DNA of 64,000 bases from Pedobacter soli (lineage in GTDB: Bacteria; Bacteroidota; Bacteroidia; Sphingobacteriales; Sphingobacteriaceae): assembly GCF_900101435.1 (NCBI RefSeq), contig NZ_FMZH01000001.1:186001-250000 (forward strand), given 5' to 3'. Shown piece after piece: positions 24,581 through 34,010 of the stretch. The notes below the pieces were generated by a model that did no database searches, was not told where the DNA came from, and saw nothing but the letters and a program-made list of their open reading frames with translations. The number at the start of each line of letters is the position of its first letter. Position 1 is the stretch's first letter. Both the position numbers and the translations under genes were made by a program.

Positions 24581-25219
24581 ATGACTATAACAAGCCACGG
24601 AGAAGAACTGATTTTAGATAAAGAGCGGGCTTTATATTTACCCCAACATCAACTACTGGCTATTAGCGATTTACATTTAGGCAAATCGGCCCATTTCAGG
24701 CAAGCCGGTGTACAGGTACCTGCTACTATTGGCCAGAGTGATATGCAGCGCTTAAGTGGCTTAATTGAAAAATATCGACCCAAAACCTTACTCATTACGG
24801 GCGATATGTTTCATCATGGCCTAAATACAGATATTGATGATTTTTCGGATTGGAGAAATGCTTATGCCGATTTGAAATTACTGCTTGTAAAAGGCAATCA
24901 CGATAAACTATCGCATGCTGATTATGCTTCAATGCAAATTGAAATACACGATCCCAGTTTTTGCTTGGGCCCTTTTTGCTTTATTCACGATGCGCCCAAA
25001 AATGATGCTGATGAGCTTTATCCTATTAGCGGTCACATCCACCCTGGCGTAACCATTGTAGGTAAGGCCAAACAACGTCTTAAATTCCCCTGCTTTTATT
25101 TTGGCAACAGTTATGCTGTTTTACCTGCTTTTAGCTTGTTTACGGGTTTATATAATGTTTACCCTAAAAACAATGAAAGGATATTCGCTGTGACACCTAA
25201 AGCTGTTGTTGAGGTTTAA
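24581..25219 (+). CDS. pdeM: Ligase-associated DNA damage response endonuclease PdeM
   Basis: This 212-residue calcineurin-like metallophosphoesterase has all metal-binding blocks: ISDLHLGK (about 30-37), TGDMFHHG, KGNHD, and SGHIHPG. PdeM-type proteins are the fourth partner of the MBL exonuclease/ligase/Lhr cassette, so the full set is present here in one strand and order. The 65 bp before it contains a fragment of a dispersed repeat ending CAGGATGAC (about 24554-24569). It converges on thioredoxin with no spacer. Confidence 0.92.
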   Translation: MTITSHGEELILDKERALYLPQHQLLAISDLHLGKSAHFRQAGVQVPATIGQSDMQRLSGLIEKYRPKTLLITGDMFHHGLNTDIDDFSDWRNAYADLKLLLVKGNHDKLSHADYASMQIEIHDPSFCLGPFCFIHDAPKNDADELYPISGHIHPGVTIVGKAKQRLKFPCFYFGNSYAVLPAFSLFTGLYNVYPKNNERIFAVTPKAVVEV

Positions 25220-25516
25220 TTAAGCGTGCTGATCGATAACTTGTTTCAGCTGCGCTGCCTGAACTACGCCGCTCTGGCGCCAAACGGGTTTACCATTTTT
25301 GAATAAAATTAAAGTAGGTACGCTCTGCACATTAAAAGCTGCAGCAGCGGGCTGGTTTTTATCGATATCTACCTTGATAATTGCAGCTGAATCTCCAACC
25401 TGCGATTTCAACTGATCCAAAACGGGTTTCATCATTTTACAAGGGCCACACCATTCGGCAAAAAAATCGACCAGTACTGGCTTTTCGCCATTGATTAAAT
25501 CTGAGAATTTAGACAT
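25220..25516 (-). CDS. trxA: Thioredoxin
   Basis: This is a 98-residue classical cytosolic thioredoxin with active site WCGPCK (Cys about 23 and 26), the buried Asp-region VDIDKNQ, the cis-Pro segment SVPTLILFKNG and a C-terminal amphipathic helix. It has no signal peptide. It is probably a general disulfide reductase fed by thioredoxin reductase. Its stop is directly adjacent to the pdeM stop in the convergent direction. Upstream on the same strand are the membrane protein and the ferritin-like protein. Confidence 0.93.
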   Translation of the reverse strand: MSKFSDLINGEKPVLVDFFAEWCGPCKMMKPVLDQLKSQVGDSAAIIKVDIDKNQPAAAAFNVQSVPTLILFKNGKPVWRQSGVVQAAQLKQVIDQHA

Positions 25517-25553
25517 GCTACTTCTTTTTATTTAGGAACAAATCATATTTATT

Positions 25554-26102
25554 TTAGTTTTCCTGAGATTTTGAAGATTCTATTGATTTACTCAAAACAG
25601 CTATGATTTGTTCCGCTTCTTCCTGATTAAGCCAATCAACAACATTAACTTTTAAAAAACCATAATTTAAAATAATAGATTTTGTTTTAGAAGAAAACAG
25701 GTAATTCGGACGCGTAAAATATCTGGTAGTTTCTATATCCTTATTTAATATTGATAAATCAGTTATACCGATTAACTTGAAATATTTGGTTGATGAAATG
25801 AAATCGAATTTCTTTTTAATAACAAGCTCGTTCTCCCTGATTAATAAAATGGTTTTCCCAAAAGCCTCCCAGACCCATATTTTAATGATAAATAATCCAA
25901 TTGCTGTCCAACCAACTAGCCAAGGCGCAAATGATAAAAAATGATTCAAATTAGCAATAATTAAAGTAGGAACTATGATCAGCTCAACTACCAACCAAAC
26001 TAATATTGCAACAAAAAAAATGATAATAAAAAACCAATTTTTAGAAGAGGGAATAATAATCTCTTTCTTATCATTATCCCCAATAAATTTGATTCTTTGC
26101 AT
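25554..26102 (-). CDS. Two-TM membrane protein, possible bacterial PH-like domain
   Basis: This 182-residue protein has two adjacent hydrophobic helices (about 25-55 and 65-85) followed by a soluble beta-rich part beginning TILLIRENELVIKKKF and including KYFKLIGITDLSI. That layout resembles bacterial PH-like/YcxB membrane proteins, but I cannot confirm the family. Function is unknown. It lies 13 bp downstream of the ferritin-like gene and 37 bp upstream of trxA, so the three may share a transcript. Confidence 0.75.
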   Translation of the reverse strand: MQRIKFIGDNDKKEIIIPSSKNWFFIIIFFVAILVWLVVELIIVPTLIIANLNHFLSFAPWLVGWTAIGLFIIKIWVWEAFGKTILLIRENELVIKKKFDFISSTKYFKLIGITDLSILNKDIETTRYFTRPNYLFSSKTKSIILNYGFLKVNVVDWLNQEEAEQIIAVLSKSIESSKSQEN

Positions 26103-26115
26103 CAGTTCGTTAAAA

Positions 26116-26730
26116 CTAAGCAGTTACCGGTAGCTCTACGTTTAAAGCTGAAACCCAGCTATCAAACAGGTTTTTTTCTATTTTAATTACTTCGGCTGCG
26201 TGTTTTTCCCAATCATCAGAAAAGCTAACCAATTGGTTTATCATTTCTTCCAGATGGCCCTCTTCTTCCAGAATAATTGACTTTACGTTTACCTTGCTTT
26301 TGGCTTCGTCCAGAACTGCCTGATAAACCGGATACAGCTCATCTGCACGTACTTCTATAGCATAAGTAACAAAAAGATAGGCGGCAAACTTTAATTCGTA
26401 ACCCGACAGATTAAACTCTGCTTTTAGGTAACGGCAAACGGCAATATCTAAAGCGTGTAAATAATATTTGGTATTGTTGGGTGATAAAAGCTCGGCATTG
26501 GTATAAGTTTTACAAAGTGCTTCATCAACCTTTGCAATCTGTTTTTTCAGGTAATAGGCATGGCGGTGCTCTTCAGCAGCATGTTTCAGGATAATGAGGT
26601 TCACATTTTCCTTATGCTCGGATGCTGAAATCTTTTTAGCACCTGCATTTTCCATATAAGATAATGTATTTAACCATTTGGCATGCAACACATTATCGGT
26701 AACTATCTTTTTTAAAATTGAATCTAACAT
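26116..26730 (-). CDS. Putative ferritin-like diiron protein
   Basis: This 204-residue all-helical protein is not recognised as a named family. Its acidic and His residues fit the six-ligand pattern of a ferritin-like diiron four-helix bundle: Glu27, Glu54-x-x-His57 (in HAAEEHRH), Glu126 (in TYAIEVRADE) and Glu156-x-x-His159 (in LEEEGHLEEM). The spacing between the two ExxH motifs is appropriate. It could be an oxygenase, a peroxide-scavenging rubrerythrin-like enzyme or a hydroxylase; the substrate is unknown. It sits between the E2 acyltransferase and a membrane protein plus thioredoxin. Confidence 0.72.
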   Translation of the reverse strand: MLDSILKKIVTDNVLHAKWLNTLSYMENAGAKKISASEHKENVNLIILKHAAEEHRHAYYLKKQIAKVDEALCKTYTNAELLSPNNTKYYLHALDIAVCRYLKAEFNLSGYELKFAAYLFVTYAIEVRADELYPVYQAVLDEAKSKVNVKSIILEEEGHLEEMINQLVSFSDDWEKHAAEVIKIEKNLFDSWVSALNVELPVTA

Positions 26731-26794
26731 TTTAAATGGTTAAACTGGTAAATGGTTTAGTTGGAGATATTGCCAACTGAAAACTGTTAACTGA

Positions 26795-28156
26795 TTAAAT
26801 CTCCCTGTTCAAATCCCAGGCCTCCAAATAATCAGCAACCCTGCGAACAAACATACCTCCCAACGAACCATCAACCACTCTGTGGTCGTATGATAATGAA
26901 AGGAACATCATGTGGCGTATGGCTATTACATCGCCATGTTCGGTTTCTAATACCGCTGGTTTCTTTTTAATGGCACCGACAGCTAAAATAGCCACCTGTG
27001 GCTGGTTAATAATTGGCGTACCCATTACGTTACCGAAACTACCCACATTGGTTAAGGTAAAGGTTCCGCCCTGGGTTTCATCAGGTTTTAATTTCGAGTT
27101 TCGGGCACGTACGGCTAAATCATTTACAGCCTTAGTTAAGCCCACTATATTTAACTGATCGGCATTTCTGATTACAGGAACAATCAGGTTTCCACTAGGT
27201 AAAGCAGCAGCCATACCAATATTGATATCTGCTTTTTTGATAATCTGCGTTCCGTTAACCGAAACATTAATCATCGGGAAATCTTTAATTGCTTTCGCAA
27301 CTGCTTCTACAAAGATCGGGGTAAAAGTGATTTTCTCGTTTTCGCGTTTTTCGAAACTGTTTTTCACTTTATTGCGCCACAAAACCATATTGGTTACATC
27401 GGCTTCAACAAATGAAGTAACATGCGGCGAGGTACTTTTGCTCATTACCATGTGGTCGGCAATTAGCTTACGCATCCTGTCCATTTCAATAATTTCATCG
27501 CCACCACTAACAGATGTGGTAGATGGTTTACTGGCAACTGCAGGTTGTGCCGAAGGCTGAGTAATAGATTTGCTCTCGCTGGCTTTCTCAACCGGAGGAG
27601 GTGGAGCCATAATAACAGTTTGCGTTTTAATTACATTTCCGCCATTTCTGTTGGCGATATAATTCAATAAATCGTCTTTATTCAAACGGCCATCAGCACC
27701 CGAACCTTTAATCGCATCGAGCTCTGCAATCGAAATATTTTCCTGTGCAGCAATGCTTTTAACCAGCGGTGAGTAAAACCGCTCACTGGCACTAAAATCG
27801 GCTTGTGGGTTTGTATTTTGTACCGGCAATTGTTCAATACCCGGAATGGTTTCATTTTTCTCTTCTGCTACCGGAGCGGCAACAGGAGCTTCTTCTACCT
27901 GAGCAGCAGAACCGCCTTCGGTTTCTATAATTGCAATTACATCACCAACCTGGGCAACTTCATCTTCCTTAAATAATTGTTTAACCAATTTACCCGCAAC
28001 AGGAGAAGGAACTTCAGAATCTACCTTATCGGTAGCGATTTCCAGAATGGTATCATCTAAATCAATAGCATCACCTGGTTGCTTTACCCATTTAATCACC
28101 GTTGCTTCTGCAACACTTTCACCCATTTTTGGTAACAATAGTTCGTATTGAGCCAT
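26795..28156 (-). CDS. 2-oxo acid dehydrogenase E2 (dihydrolipoyl acyltransferase)
   Basis: This 453-residue E2 has one N-terminal lipoyl domain (EIATDKVDSEV, lipoyl Lys44) and a Pro/Ala-rich linker. A peripheral subunit-binding domain (about 127-167: YSPLVKSIAAQENI...GRLNKDDLL) leads to a catalytic domain with the active-site motif SYDHRVVDGSLGG near 424. It transfers acyl groups from lipoamide to CoA. Sequence alone does not separate pyruvate, 2-oxoglutarate and branched-chain types; Bacteroidota branched-chain E2s look like this. E1 and E3 are not adjacent. Confidence 0.93.
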   Translation of the reverse strand: MAQYELLLPKMGESVAEATVIKWVKQPGDAIDLDDTILEIATDKVDSEVPSPVAGKLVKQLFKEDEVAQVGDVIAIIETEGGSAAQVEEAPVAAPVAEEKNETIPGIEQLPVQNTNPQADFSASERFYSPLVKSIAAQENISIAELDAIKGSGADGRLNKDDLLNYIANRNGGNVIKTQTVIMAPPPPVEKASESKSITQPSAQPAVASKPSTTSVSGGDEIIEMDRMRKLIADHMVMSKSTSPHVTSFVEADVTNMVLWRNKVKNSFEKRENEKITFTPIFVEAVAKAIKDFPMINVSVNGTQIIKKADINIGMAAALPSGNLIVPVIRNADQLNIVGLTKAVNDLAVRARNSKLKPDETQGGTFTLTNVGSFGNVMGTPIINQPQVAILAVGAIKKKPAVLETEHGDVIAIRHMMFLSLSYDHRVVDGSLGGMFVRRVADYLEAWDLNREI

Positions 28157-28212
28157 ATTAAATTACAGTATTTTATATTGGTAACGCCACAAAAATACAG
28201 TTTTTATTCCTT

Positions 28213-29457
28213 CTAAACTGTTTCTTTAAGTAGATTTAATAACATGGTTAGGGCTGCTGCAGCCGAACGTTCGATGTTCTGTAGCCGTTTGTTACTGAAA
28301 TTAAACAGTTTAGCTACGGTTTTTTCTTTTGAAGAAACTGAAATCCACACCGTACCAACTGGCTTATCTGCGGTACCACCATCCGGTCCTGCTATTCCGC
28401 TAACAGCAAGCGCATAATCGGTTTTAAAGTGTTTAATGGCGCCTTCCGACATTTCTCTTACGGTTTCTTCGCTAACCGCACCAAATGTTGCAAGTGTCTC
28501 TTGCTTTACCCCAAGTATCGATTCCTTAAGCTCGTAAGCATAGGTTACCGCTCCGCCCCAATACACCGAAGAGCAACCCGGGTGTTGCGTAATTAAATGG
28601 GCAATATATCCACCTGTACAGCTTTCGGCGGTTGACAGGGTCAGACCGCGGGCATCCATGAAATTTAGTATAGCTTTTTCTAAAGGAATATCTTCATCAA
28701 TCACCACAAACTTCTCTACCTTGGCCATAATCTGTTGGGCAAAGCCTTCAACCTCGGCTTTTAATTTACCTTCATCATCGCCTTTGGCCGATAAACGCAA
28801 ACGTACCTGCCCTAATTTGGGCAAATAAGCGAGTTTAATATGTACTGGTAAAGCATCTTCAATTGCTTCTATTTCTTTAGCCAGAAACGATTCGCCAATG
28901 TTTGCTGTAAGTATCGTTTTATGTACAATGGCCGGAAGCTTGAACCTGTGTTTTAAACGCGGCAAAATTTCATCATCCATGAGGTACATCATTTCAAACG
29001 GTACACCAGGCATTGAGACAAAAATCTTGTTGTTTCTTTCAAACCACATACATGGGGCAGTTCCGTTTTTATTCACAATTACCTCGCAGCCATCGGGTAC
29101 ATCAGCCTGCTGAATATTAACATCAATTAAGGGGCGTTTAAATTTTTCAAAAATCTGGCGAACCATTTCCAAGGCAGCCTCATCCCTTCTAAAGCCCATG
29201 TTAAAATACTTAGCGAGCGTTTTTTTGGTAATATCATCTTTTGTTGGTCCTAAACCTCCGGTAATCAAAATAATATCAGCTCTTTGCTCGGCTTGGGCTA
29301 AAGCATCCAGAATGTGTTGTTCGTCGTCAGATATCGAAGTGATTTGTTTTACCGAAATCCCCGCCAGGTTTAACTGCTTGGCCATCCATGCAGAATTGGT
29401 ATCTACAATCTGGCCGATCAGAATTTCGTCGCCAATGGTAATAATTTCGGCTAGCAT
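28213..29457 (-). CDS. cinA: CinA family nicotinamide-nucleotide amidohydrolase
   Basis: This 414-residue protein has both CinA parts. The N-terminal MoCF-like domain (about 1-170) has TIGDEILIGQIVDTNSAW and LITGGLGPTKDDITK. The C-terminal NMN deamidase domain (about 255-410) has STAESCTGGYIAHLIT and AVSGIAGPDGGTADKPVGTVW. It likely recycles NMN (pyridine nucleotide cycle) and may also hydrolyse ADP-ribose. The name's link to competence is historical. It starts 4 bp after the lptD stop, so it is probably read on the same message. Confidence 0.95.
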   Translation of the reverse strand: MLAEIITIGDEILIGQIVDTNSAWMAKQLNLAGISVKQITSISDDEQHILDALAQAEQRADIILITGGLGPTKDDITKKTLAKYFNMGFRRDEAALEMVRQIFEKFKRPLIDVNIQQADVPDGCEVIVNKNGTAPCMWFERNNKIFVSMPGVPFEMMYLMDDEILPRLKHRFKLPAIVHKTILTANIGESFLAKEIEAIEDALPVHIKLAYLPKLGQVRLRLSAKGDDEGKLKAEVEGFAQQIMAKVEKFVVIDEDIPLEKAILNFMDARGLTLSTAESCTGGYIAHLITQHPGCSSVYWGGAVTYAYELKESILGVKQETLATFGAVSEETVREMSEGAIKHFKTDYALAVSGIAGPDGGTADKPVGTVWISVSSKEKTVAKLFNFSNKRLQNIERSAAAALTMLLNLLKETV

Positions 29458-29461
29458 AAAT

Positions 29462-32122
29462 TTATTGGTATGTGCTGTAAAAACCTTGTCTTTTGCTCAA
29501 TTTCAAATCCTGCAGTATCGATGCTTTTACTTTAATGGTTACCGAATAACTTTTGTAAGCACCATAAGGAACCCAGTTTACACTCATATCCCAGCAATGC
29601 AAATCGCGGTAAATAGCCAGATTCATAGGCGTTAAACCTCTGTTTTTAAAATCGTAACCTGAGTTAAAGGTAACTTTCCATTTGGGCGTTAAGTTAACAT
29701 CACCGTTAAAATTCAACGTATTTGAAATGGTTGTATTGTTTCCATCGTTCGAGTACTGGAAACTGTATGAGAACGAAAAATTCCATGGAATATTGAAATC
29801 AACAAAAGCATTTGGATCGCGGCTAATGGCAGCCAATTGCTCAGATTGAATATCGGTCAAGCCTTTTTTGTTGGCTGCTTCTCCTAATTTATCATTGGCT
29901 TCGTTTTTACGTTTTAAAGCCTCTGGATTTAAACTGTAATCAAATGAGAAACCCAGGTTAGCCAAACGTGGCAATATTTTTCCGGTCTGCCAGAAATAAC
30001 GATCCTGCCTGATCAGCAAGTTAGAACCAGGAATTGTATCAGGCCTTAGTGAATAAGGATCTAAAGTACCATTGTAGTTAATGCCCAGTTTATCGGTAAA
30101 CTGCGAGCGGCCACTAAAACCAATGGTCGATAATTTGTACGATTTGGCCAAAAAGTTATAAGATCCGCTAAAGCTTAAACCCTGTATAATCGGGATCTTT
30201 TTCGATCCGGTACCGGTTGTATCATTCTTGTTCCTGACTTTCAACTCTACAGTATTATCAATCCCGAAACCAATAGAGGCATTTGGCCCTCCGAAAGATC
30301 CAGGCTGCGCCATACCATCAAAAATCGAATATTTTAGAGGCAAACCATTGGTTAAAATTTCATTCCCATTTTGATCAATAGCAGGCCTGTACGGCCCTGC
30401 TCCTGCTTTGGTAAAATCAGGTGAATAAGAGAAGGAAACGTTTGGAGTCATAACATGCCTTAAAGCCTGAATTTTGCCTTGCGGATTAAAATCTCTACGT
30501 CCATAAATTTTGGTCGACATACTGGTAGAAAGACTATAACTCCCTGCCCGTTTAAAGCCACTTAGGGTATCTTCTCTAAAAGTATAGGTATTATCGGCAA
30601 ATTGGGTATACCTTCTGTTTACACTCTGGAAATTCCAAACCTCGTTATAGGTTCCACCCAAACTAAAGTTTAAATATTTTAAGGCTGTAAACGACATATT
30701 AACCGGAATGCTATGTGCAAATCCACTACGCAGACGCTTTAAACCGTCGTTATCAAAAAGTAAACTGTCAAAAGTATCAATCCGGTTGGTTCCCTGTAAG
30801 CTATAACCTACGGTTATTTTTTGATACCATTTCTGTTCTCCAACCGAATTCTTTGAATGGAAAGGATTAAATGTAGGTACGTTAAAGGTAAGTTCCGGTA
30901 AACGCAATGAAATAGCCCTGGTACTTAAAGTTTGGTCACTTGAAGCAGCCAAAGACAAGTTCATGTTGTTTGAAAATGTTTTGGCATAACTGATACTACT
31001 ACTCGTTGAGTTGGTAGAAATTGCATTAATATCATACGAAGTACCTGCCGCAGTATTTCGATAATACCCCCTTTTACCACTCGATACCAACCTTACGCTG
31101 GCACTGAAAGTGGTACCCGGTTTAGCATTGGCATTTTGGCTATGGCTCCAGTTAATACTAAAGTTTTTGGTTGGATTTTTAAAAGCTTCCGTTCCTTCCA
31201 ATCCATCTTTAAAGCTGGAGTAAGATAGGTTAATGTTACCGTTAAACTTATATCTTTTGGTATAGTTACTTAGTAAACTGGTTTCGTATGAGCCATTGGT
31301 ATAAATAGACCCCATTATTTTGGCATCCCAGTAGTCGTTTAAACCCAGGTAGTAGCCACCATTCTGCAAGAAAAACCCACGGGTAGCGTCTTCACCGGGC
31401 GTGGGTAAAATTACCCCTGAGGTGCGTTTATTGGGTTTCGGAAAAAAGGCAAAAGGTAAACCAAAAAATGTTGGAATATCTTCAATAACCATGTAAACCG
31501 GCCCCGTGATGATTTGTTTTTCGGTTACCACGCCTTTAGAAATCATTAAACCAAAGTGCGGATGGGGCAAATTACAGGTACTGTACATCACATTTTTAAT
31601 GTGCAGCTCATCGTCTATCTGCTTCTTGCTCTGTCCGCCAGAGAAGAAGCCTCCTTCCTGTTCAGAAAAAACACCATAAACCTTAGCTCTGGTAGTTTCC
31701 GAATTGTAAAAAATTGAATCTGCTATTGCTGTCCCATCGGCACCTGATTTGAAAATGGGTCTACCATTGTATCTCCCGGTTTTCGGATCTTTTACCCCTG
31801 TAGCAAAAATGGTGTTCTGTTTTTTGTCGTATTTGATGTAACCTGCATCCAGCTCAAAATCGCCGTAAACCACCCGGGCGTTACCGTACAGATAAACAAT
31901 ATTTTTATCGGCACTCATTTTTACCGAGTCTTCGGCTTTGTATTCGACTTTCCGATCGATACTACTGTTGTTTTTCCCCTTTTTCTGGGTGGTATCCTTT
32001 TTAGTTGTGTCTTGCTTAATGATTTGCTGCAATGAAAAATGAGAAAATGCGTTAGCTTTACTAACAACGTGTGTTAATAAAATGACAGAAATTAGTAAAA
32101 TAGAGCTCTTAAGAAGTTTCAA
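29462..32122 (-). CDS. lptD: LPS-assembly outer-membrane protein LptD
   Basis: This 886-residue protein has a signal peptide (MKLLKSSILLISVILLTHVVSKANA) and a short charged linker. An OstA/LptA-like jelly-roll segment follows (about 65-150: YLYGNARVVYGDFELDAGYIKYDKKQ). A long Ser/Asn-rich beta-barrel with alternating strands fills the rest, ending QGFYSTYQ. It should insert LPS in the outer leaflet of the outer membrane. Bacteroidota LptD proteins are divergent from E. coli, so the call rests on domain order and context. It diverges from the amidase gene across a very short, shared promoter region. Confidence 0.9.
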   Translation of the reverse strand: MKLLKSSILLISVILLTHVVSKANAFSHFSLQQIIKQDTTKKDTTQKKGKNNSSIDRKVEYKAEDSVKMSADKNIVYLYGNARVVYGDFELDAGYIKYDKKQNTIFATGVKDPKTGRYNGRPIFKSGADGTAIADSIFYNSETTRAKVYGVFSEQEGGFFSGGQSKKQIDDELHIKNVMYSTCNLPHPHFGLMISKGVVTEKQIITGPVYMVIEDIPTFFGLPFAFFPKPNKRTSGVILPTPGEDATRGFFLQNGGYYLGLNDYWDAKIMGSIYTNGSYETSLLSNYTKRYKFNGNINLSYSSFKDGLEGTEAFKNPTKNFSINWSHSQNANAKPGTTFSASVRLVSSGKRGYYRNTAAGTSYDINAISTNSTSSSISYAKTFSNNMNLSLAASSDQTLSTRAISLRLPELTFNVPTFNPFHSKNSVGEQKWYQKITVGYSLQGTNRIDTFDSLLFDNDGLKRLRSGFAHSIPVNMSFTALKYLNFSLGGTYNEVWNFQSVNRRYTQFADNTYTFREDTLSGFKRAGSYSLSTSMSTKIYGRRDFNPQGKIQALRHVMTPNVSFSYSPDFTKAGAGPYRPAIDQNGNEILTNGLPLKYSIFDGMAQPGSFGGPNASIGFGIDNTVELKVRNKNDTTGTGSKKIPIIQGLSFSGSYNFLAKSYKLSTIGFSGRSQFTDKLGINYNGTLDPYSLRPDTIPGSNLLIRQDRYFWQTGKILPRLANLGFSFDYSLNPEALKRKNEANDKLGEAANKKGLTDIQSEQLAAISRDPNAFVDFNIPWNFSFSYSFQYSNDGNNTTISNTLNFNGDVNLTPKWKVTFNSGYDFKNRGLTPMNLAIYRDLHCWDMSVNWVPYGAYKSYSVTIKVKASILQDLKLSKRQGFYSTYQ

Positions 32123-32138
32123 ATTCGTATTTGAATGT

Positions 32139-32146
32139 TATTTTTG
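32139..32146 (+). promoter_or_regulatory. -7 box for amidase 1
   Basis: TATTTTTG matches TAnnTTTG. The predicted transcription start near 32153 excludes an upstream ATG at 32131 and favours the ATG at 32197. Confidence 0.5.
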
Positions 32147-32196
32147 CACAAATGTTTAATCAAAAACGTTCAAAATTAGTGAAAAATATACCATTG

Positions 32197-33060
32197 ATGT
32201 ATCTTAAATCCATTTTAACATTTATTATTTGTTTGACACTATCAAACACCTTTGATAATCAAGCTTTTGCGCAGGAATATAAAATTAAAACAATTGTAAT
32301 TGATGCCGGCCACGGTGGCAAAGACGGTGCTACTCATGGCGTGTATTCAAAAGAAAAAGATGTGGCCCTTAAAACAGCTTTAAACCTGGGCAAGGCGCTT
32401 CAGGATAGTTTAAAAGACATTAAAGTGATTTATACGCGTGAGTCGGATGTATTTATTCCACTTTATGAGCGGATCAATATCGCCAACAATGCCAAGGCCG
32501 ATCTTTTCATATCTATCCACTTAAACGATATGCCGGTTCGCGTTTCGCGCGTGGTTGATTATTATAAAAAAGTAAGGGGCAGAAAAGTTCCGGTTTACAG
32601 AACGGTTACTTCAAAAAGTACTTCTACAAGGGGGACAGAGACATTCGTTTCCGGAACCGGACGTTTGGGCGAACAGGACGAGGTAATTAAACGTGAAAAT
32701 GCCTCGATGTTTCTGGAAGATAACTACCAGAAAAACTACGAAGGCTTTATTGCCAATACGCCCGAAAGCGATATTATGTTATCTTTAATGAAACAAACTA
32801 ACCGCGACAGGAGTTTAAAGTTTGCCTCAATGCTTCAACAGGAATATGTAAACGCAGGTCGTATTAACCGTGGTGTGCAGGAAAAAAGCCTTGCGGTATT
32901 GGCAAGGGCAGCAATGCCTGCAGTTTTAACCGAAATTGGTTTTGTAAGTAATCCGGATGAAGAGGATTACATGAACTCACCTGAAGGACAAAAAGAGATA
33001 GTTGATGGTATTATTAAGGCAATTAAAAATTACAGACGTATAGCTGAAACCTCATTTTAA
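32197..33060 (+). CDS. N-acetylmuramoyl-L-alanine amidase 1 (Amidase_3)
   Basis: This protein of about 287 residues starts MYLKSILTFIICLTLSNTF and has a signal peptide ending FAQ; earlier in-frame ATGs at 32131 and 32152 lie at or before the predicted transcription start. The zinc-peptidase domain shows DAGHGGKDG (His), SKEKDVALK (Glu), FISIHLND (His) and the catalytic Glu in VLTEIGFVSNPDEE. Compared with amidase 2 it has an extra insertion around VDYYKKVRGRKVPVYRTV. It cleaves the stem peptide from MurNAc in the periplasm during division or remodelling. Confidence 0.93.
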   Translation: MYLKSILTFIICLTLSNTFDNQAFAQEYKIKTIVIDAGHGGKDGATHGVYSKEKDVALKTALNLGKALQDSLKDIKVIYTRESDVFIPLYERINIANNAKADLFISIHLNDMPVRVSRVVDYYKKVRGRKVPVYRTVTSKSTSTRGTETFVSGTGRLGEQDEVIKRENASMFLEDNYQKNYEGFIANTPESDIMLSLMKQTNRDRSLKFASMLQQEYVNAGRINRGVQEKSLAVLARAAMPAVLTEIGFVSNPDEEDYMNSPEGQKEIVDGIIKAIKNYRRIAETSF

Positions 33061-33071
33061 CCCCCTTTTAA

Positions 33072-33848
33072 ATGAAGATTAAACTTCTGGTTACCTTATT
33101 TTTTCTTTCGCTGATAGCTGTTACACATACCTTTGCACAGGGATACAAAATTAAAACAATTGTGATCGACCCTGGTCATGGCGGTAGAAAACCGGGCGCT
33201 TCAGGCAGCTTCTCTAAAGAAAAGGATATTTCATTAAAAGTAGCACTTAAGCTGGGCGAGCTTTTAAAAGATGAATTGCCAGAAATTAAAATCATTTATA
33301 CCCGAAAAACAGATATTGATGTTGACTTACACAGAAGGGCCGAAATCGCCAACGATGCCAATGCCGATCTGTTTATTTCCATCCACTGCAACTCTATGCC
33401 ACCGGGAAACAAACACATTAAAGGTGTAGAAACATTGGTTGCAGGCTCGCACCGCTTAAAAGAGCAGGATGCAGCCATCAGGGAAAATGCCGATATCAAG
33501 CTCGAGAAGAACTATAAAACCAAATATGATGGGTACGATCCAAGTAATCCTGCCAGCTTTATACTTTTCTCCCTGTTAAAAAATACCTTTCGAGATAAAA
33601 GTATTAAATTTGCGAAATTAATCCAGAACAGCTACATCAGCAGGGATGAACGATTGAGCAGAGGGGTTAAAGAGCAAGGTGTACTGGTGTTACAACGCTG
33701 TGGAATGCCGGCTGTGTTAACTGAGGTTGGTTTTATTTCAAATTCGGAAGAAGAGAAATACATCAACTCCGCAAAAGGCCAGAGTGAAATTGCCAGCTCT
33801 ATTGTGGCGGCAATAAAAACGTATAAAAAAAATATCGAAGTCAAATAA
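33072..33848 (+). CDS. N-acetylmuramoyl-L-alanine amidase 2 (Amidase_3)
   Basis: This 258-residue paralog of the preceding gene starts 11 bp after it. The signal peptide ends THTFAQ. Zinc ligands and catalytic Glu are all kept: DPGHGGRKPG, SKEKDISLK, FISIHCNS and VLTEVGFISNSEEE. It lacks the ~25-residue insertion of amidase 1, so the pair may differ in peptidoglycan access or partner. It lies in the same strand and order as mlaD, forming an envelope-maintenance cluster with lptD. Confidence 0.93.
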   Translation: MKIKLLVTLFFLSLIAVTHTFAQGYKIKTIVIDPGHGGRKPGASGSFSKEKDISLKVALKLGELLKDELPEIKIIYTRKTDIDVDLHRRAEIANDANADLFISIHCNSMPPGNKHIKGVETLVAGSHRLKEQDAAIRENADIKLEKNYKTKYDGYDPSNPASFILFSLLKNTFRDKSIKFAKLIQNSYISRDERLSRGVKEQGVLVLQRCGMPAVLTEVGFISNSEEEKYINSAKGQSEIASSIVAAIKTYKKNIEVK

Positions 33849-33873
33849 CTGGCATTATAAATGATAGTTATTT

Positions 33874-33881
33874 TAACTTTG
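33874..33881 (+). promoter_or_regulatory. -7 box upstream of mlaD
   Basis: TAACTTTG matches TAnnTTTG and is 129 bp upstream of the mlaD ATG, implying a leader of about 120 nt. No convincing structure was seen in the leader. Confidence 0.45.
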
Positions 33882-34010
33882 CAGAAAATATAAAACATAT
33901 ACCAAACAATTAATGCTGGCTTTGTGTATTTATAAAGTTTAGCTTAAAAATGAATTACGCTCTAACAAGTTTAGATCGATAACAAAACTTGTAGCCATTA
34001 AAGAAACAAC

